DNA of 7,852 bases from Lentisphaeria bacterium. Lineage in GTDB: Bacteria > Verrucomicrobiota > Lentisphaeria > Victivallales > Victivallaceae. The position numbers were made by a program, and so were the translations under genes. The stretch is taken from contig CAAGDG010000056.1 of assembly GCA_900768515.1 (NCBI GenBank), forward strand, positions 1-7,852, written 5' to 3'. Each line of letters opens with the position of its first letter. The stretch's first letter is position 1. Positions 6,011 through 7,852 of the stretch are shown here, one piece after another. The notes beneath the pieces are model-generated. The model saw only the letters and a program-made list of their open reading frames with translations. It was not told the DNA's origin and ran no database searches.

Positions 6011-7000
6011 ATGTCCGAACCGGTTAAAATTTTCTGTCGCGGCTGCCATTCCAAGCTCGATGTCTCCGATCTTGAACCCTTCAGCCGGGTTCCGTGCCCC
6101 TGCTGCGGAACGCAGCTGCGTGTTCCGAAACGGTTCGACCGGTATCTGCTGGAGAAGGTGTGCGGCATCGGCGGCATGTCGAAGGTCTACCGTGCGATCG
6201 AACCGGACCTCGCGCGGCGGGTCGCGGTCAAGATTCTGAACCCCGACTGTCCGGACCGGGAGAAGGTCGCGGAACGGTTTCTCGGAGAGGCTCAGCTGGT
6301 CGCGAGGCTGAACCATCCCGGTGTGATTCCGATCTACAACTGCGGAAGCTGTGACGGGCAGCCGTTTCTGGTCATGCGTTTCATGGAGCACGGCAGTCTG
6401 GAAGAGCACTTCAAGGCCGGGACGCTCCCTCCCTATCCGCATCTTCTGGAGTGTCTGACTGTGGTTGCGGAGGGGCTGAAGTTCGCGCTGGAGCGCGACA
6501 ATATCATTCACCACGACGTGAAGCCCGGCAACATTCTGCTGACCGCGGAGAACGAAGCCAAGCTTGGCGATTTCGACCTTGCCGACGTGCGGGAGGAGGG
6601 GGATGAACTGAGCTGGTGCGACGGCTGGGCGAGTCCGGCCTATGTCAGTCCCGAGCGGCTGTTTTCCGGTTGTGAAGACCATCGCGGCGACATTTTCAGT
6701 TTCGGGGTTTCGATCTACGAACTCCTCGGCGGCGCCGCGCCCTTCGGATTGAACGGGAGCGTCGAGGAGCTGCTGGAACGGCGCCGGGCAGGAGCCTTCC
6801 GGCCGCTTTCGGATCGGAACGACCGGGTGTCGCCGCAACTGTCGAAACTGGTCGGGCGGATGCTCGCTTACGCGCCGGAATCCCGTCCCGGTTATTCGGA
6901 AATCGTGGAAACGCTTCAGGCGGAATCCGAAGACGATGTGGTGCGGCCTGCCGGGTCGCTGCTCGGCAGGATGGGATCCTGGCTGAAACACAAAGGTTGA
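6011..7000 (+). CDS. Ser/Thr protein kinase with N-terminal zinc ribbon (HHD/DFD variant)
   Basis: This 329-residue protein is a Hanks-type kinase. Residues 9-32 form a zinc-ribbon-like knuckle with Cys9-x-x-Cys12 and Cys29-x-x-Cys32. The kinase domain (about 43-300) has a glycine loop GIGGMSKVY (52-60), Lys74 (VAVK), Glu93 in helix C, the catalytic loop HHDVKPGN with Asp169, Lys171 and Asn174, the metal-binding Asp187, SPE (213-215) and Asp227. Catalytic residues are therefore complete, but HRD reads HHD and DFG reads DFD, so it is a non-RD kinase with an unusual activation-loop start. There is no TM segment or extracellular sensor. An in-frame TTG at 6005 would add two residues, but GGAGG (5997-6001) is 9 bases from the ATG at 6011 and only 3 from the TTG. 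It sits between the nuclease gene and a membrane histidine-kinase-like gene, and so is probably part of one signalling unit. Substrate is unknown. Confidence 0.93.
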   Translation: MSEPVKIFCRGCHSKLDVSDLEPFSRVPCPCCGTQLRVPKRFDRYLLEKVCGIGGMSKVYRAIEPDLARRVAVKILNPDCPDREKVAERFLGEAQLVARLNHPGVIPIYNCGSCDGQPFLVMRFMEHGSLEEHFKAGTLPPYPHLLECLTVVAEGLKFALERDNIIHHDVKPGNILLTAENEAKLGDFDLADVREEGDELSWCDGWASPAYVSPERLFSGCEDHRGDIFSFGVSIYELLGGAAPFGLNGSVEELLERRRAGAFRPLSDRNDRVSPQLSKLVGRMLAYAPESRPGYSEIVETLQAESEDDVVRPAGSLLGRMGSWLKHKG

Positions 7001-7009
7001 CGTTCACAG

Positions 7010-7852
7010 ATGAAAATTTTTCGCAAGGTTTCGATTGGACTGACGTTGCTGGTCGTATTCGGCTCAGTGTCGCTCGCGTTGCTGCTGCTGCACTGTATGC
7101 GGCTTTTCTTTCTGGAGGGCGGGACCCCTGCCGTGTTCTGGCTGACGGTCGGGGCGGTGCTCGCGGTCTGTCTCGCCGGCGGCGGCTGGCTGCTCTACTG
7201 GCTCTTCCGGGTGATTGGACCGGTCTGCCGGGCGGCGGAGTTCGCCGGACGGCTGGCCGCCGGGGAGAATCCGGCTCCGCTGAAGGTCAATCCGCGCGGC
7301 AATGATGAACTGAACGCACTGCTGACGTCGCTCAACTTTCTGCACGACCGCCAGCAGATTCTGGGCAACAAGCTCAAACTGAGCATTGCGCGCGAGGCGG
7401 AGATCCGTCGCGAAATCGACCGTCACGACCTGCTGCAGCTCTCGATCATGAACCGGATGCTGCCGGAAGTCCGCTCTCCTCTGGGGATTCTCAAGGGATA
7501 TCTGCGCCTGGCGCGGTACGAGGCGGAAAAGGTCCCGGGCAACGACGAGACGATCCGGTTGATTGAGAAGGCCGGCAGCAGGATCGGTATGATCGCCCGT
7601 CAGATTGAACAGATGATTGATATCGGACGGCTCGGGCGCGACTGCTGGAGCAAGCTCGAACTGACCAGCTTCGACACCTCCGGATTTCTGCGGGAACAGA
7701 TGGAACTCAATCAGTTGCAGCTGCGCAGCCGCGAGATCACGCTGCTGAGCCGCCTTTCCGCCAGCGCTCCCGCCCGTCTCCTTGCGGATCGCGTACTGCG
7801 GCGGCAGCAGGTGATGTATCTGGGGCGGGCGGTGGGGCGGGCGGCGCGTCCG
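7010..7852 (+). CDS. Two-TM HAMP histidine-kinase-like protein, probably a pseudokinase (runs off right edge)
   Basis: The first 281 residues are present, in frame to the window end. TM1 is at about 8-29 and TM2 at about 41-66, with only about a dozen residues between them, so there is no real extracellular sensor domain. A HAMP domain follows (about 67-118, with Pro71 and the NDELNAL motif), then a coiled-coil linker and a two-helix dimerisation domain (about 136-211). The H-box reads MLPEVRSPLGILKGY, where active kinases have MSHELRTPL: residue 152 is Pro instead of the phospho-accepting His. The ATPase domain begins near 262, but LGRAVGRAARP stands where the N-box NLLSNA is expected and residues 235-281 hold no Asn. 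A signalling scaffold without autokinase activity is likely. The ATG is 9 bases after the kinase stop with only a weak AAGG upstream, so coupling to the kinase gene is likely. Confidence 0.85.
   Translation, partial: MKIFRKVSIGLTLLVVFGSVSLALLLLHCMRLFFLEGGTPAVFWLTVGAVLAVCLAGGGWLLYWLFRVIGPVCRAAEFAGRLAAGENPAPLKVNPRGNDELNALLTSLNFLHDRQQILGNKLKLSIAREAEIRREIDRHDLLQLSIMNRMLPEVRSPLGILKGYLRLARYEAEKVPGNDETIRLIEKAGSRIGMIARQIEQMIDIGRLGRDCWSKLELTSFDTSGFLREQMELNQLQLRSREITLLSRLSASAPARLLADRVLRRQQVMYLGRAVGRAARP

Noticed and set aside
5879..6991. A 370-codon minus-strand open frame opposite the Ser/Thr kinase.
   Set aside because: The plus strand encodes an intact kinase with all motifs in order; the antisense translation has no recognisable feature.
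1..7852. Search for CRISPR arrays, tRNA or rRNA genes, transposases, attachment sites and inverted terminal repeats.
   Set aside because: None seen. The genes are ordinary in codon style and closely packed, and no spaced direct repeats or recombinase motifs are present.

Overview
The window is a G+C-rich bacterial segment with tightly packed genes. It holds six genes plus the start of a seventh that runs off the left edge. Three things suggest a Gram-negative-type bacterium of the PVC group, perhaps Lentisphaerota (Victivallis-like): a GH127-type glycosidase controlled by its own AraC regulator, a Ser/Thr kinase with an N-terminal zinc ribbon, and sigma-54. This assignment is inference from gene content and general protein style, not from a marker gene.

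Layout: (i) 1-310, minus strand, the N-terminus of an exported protein of unknown function. (ii) 311-795, no gene, holding terminator-like hairpins for the GH127 gene and a candidate promoter with a structured leader for the exported protein. (iii) 796-2670, minus strand, a cytoplasmic DUF1680/GH127-type glycoside hydrolase, divergent from (iv) 2791-3585, plus strand, an AraC-family regulator. The 120-base spacer carries overlapping divergent -10 boxes and AT-rich repeats placed where an AraC-type activator would bind. (v) 3596-5023, minus strand, rpoN (sigma-54), convergent with the regulator gene at a 10-base gap. (vi) 5199-7852, plus strand, a three-gene run: a YycJ/WalJ-like metallo-beta-lactamase-fold nuclease, a zinc-ribbon Ser/Thr kinase starting 2 bases after it, and 9 bases later a two-TM HAMP protein of histidine-kinase architecture, cut by the right edge.

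How they may work together: the GH127 enzyme and AraC protein look like a local sugar-responsive pair, in which the regulator senses a glycan breakdown product and switches on the hydrolase. The three-gene run looks like one transcription unit joining a DNA-repair-type nuclease with two signalling proteins. The last protein has proline where the phospho-accepting histidine should be and shows no N-box asparagine in the part visible, so it is probably a pseudo-histidine kinase. The Ser/Thr kinase before it keeps its catalytic residues but has DFD in place of DFG and HHD in place of HRD. This run recalls the walK-walJ gene neighbourhood of Firmicutes and is the most unusual part of the window. 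Both divergent spacers share the same TATATTATA core, which looks like a bidirectional promoter element; at rpoN it lies so close to the ATG that the mRNA may be leaderless.
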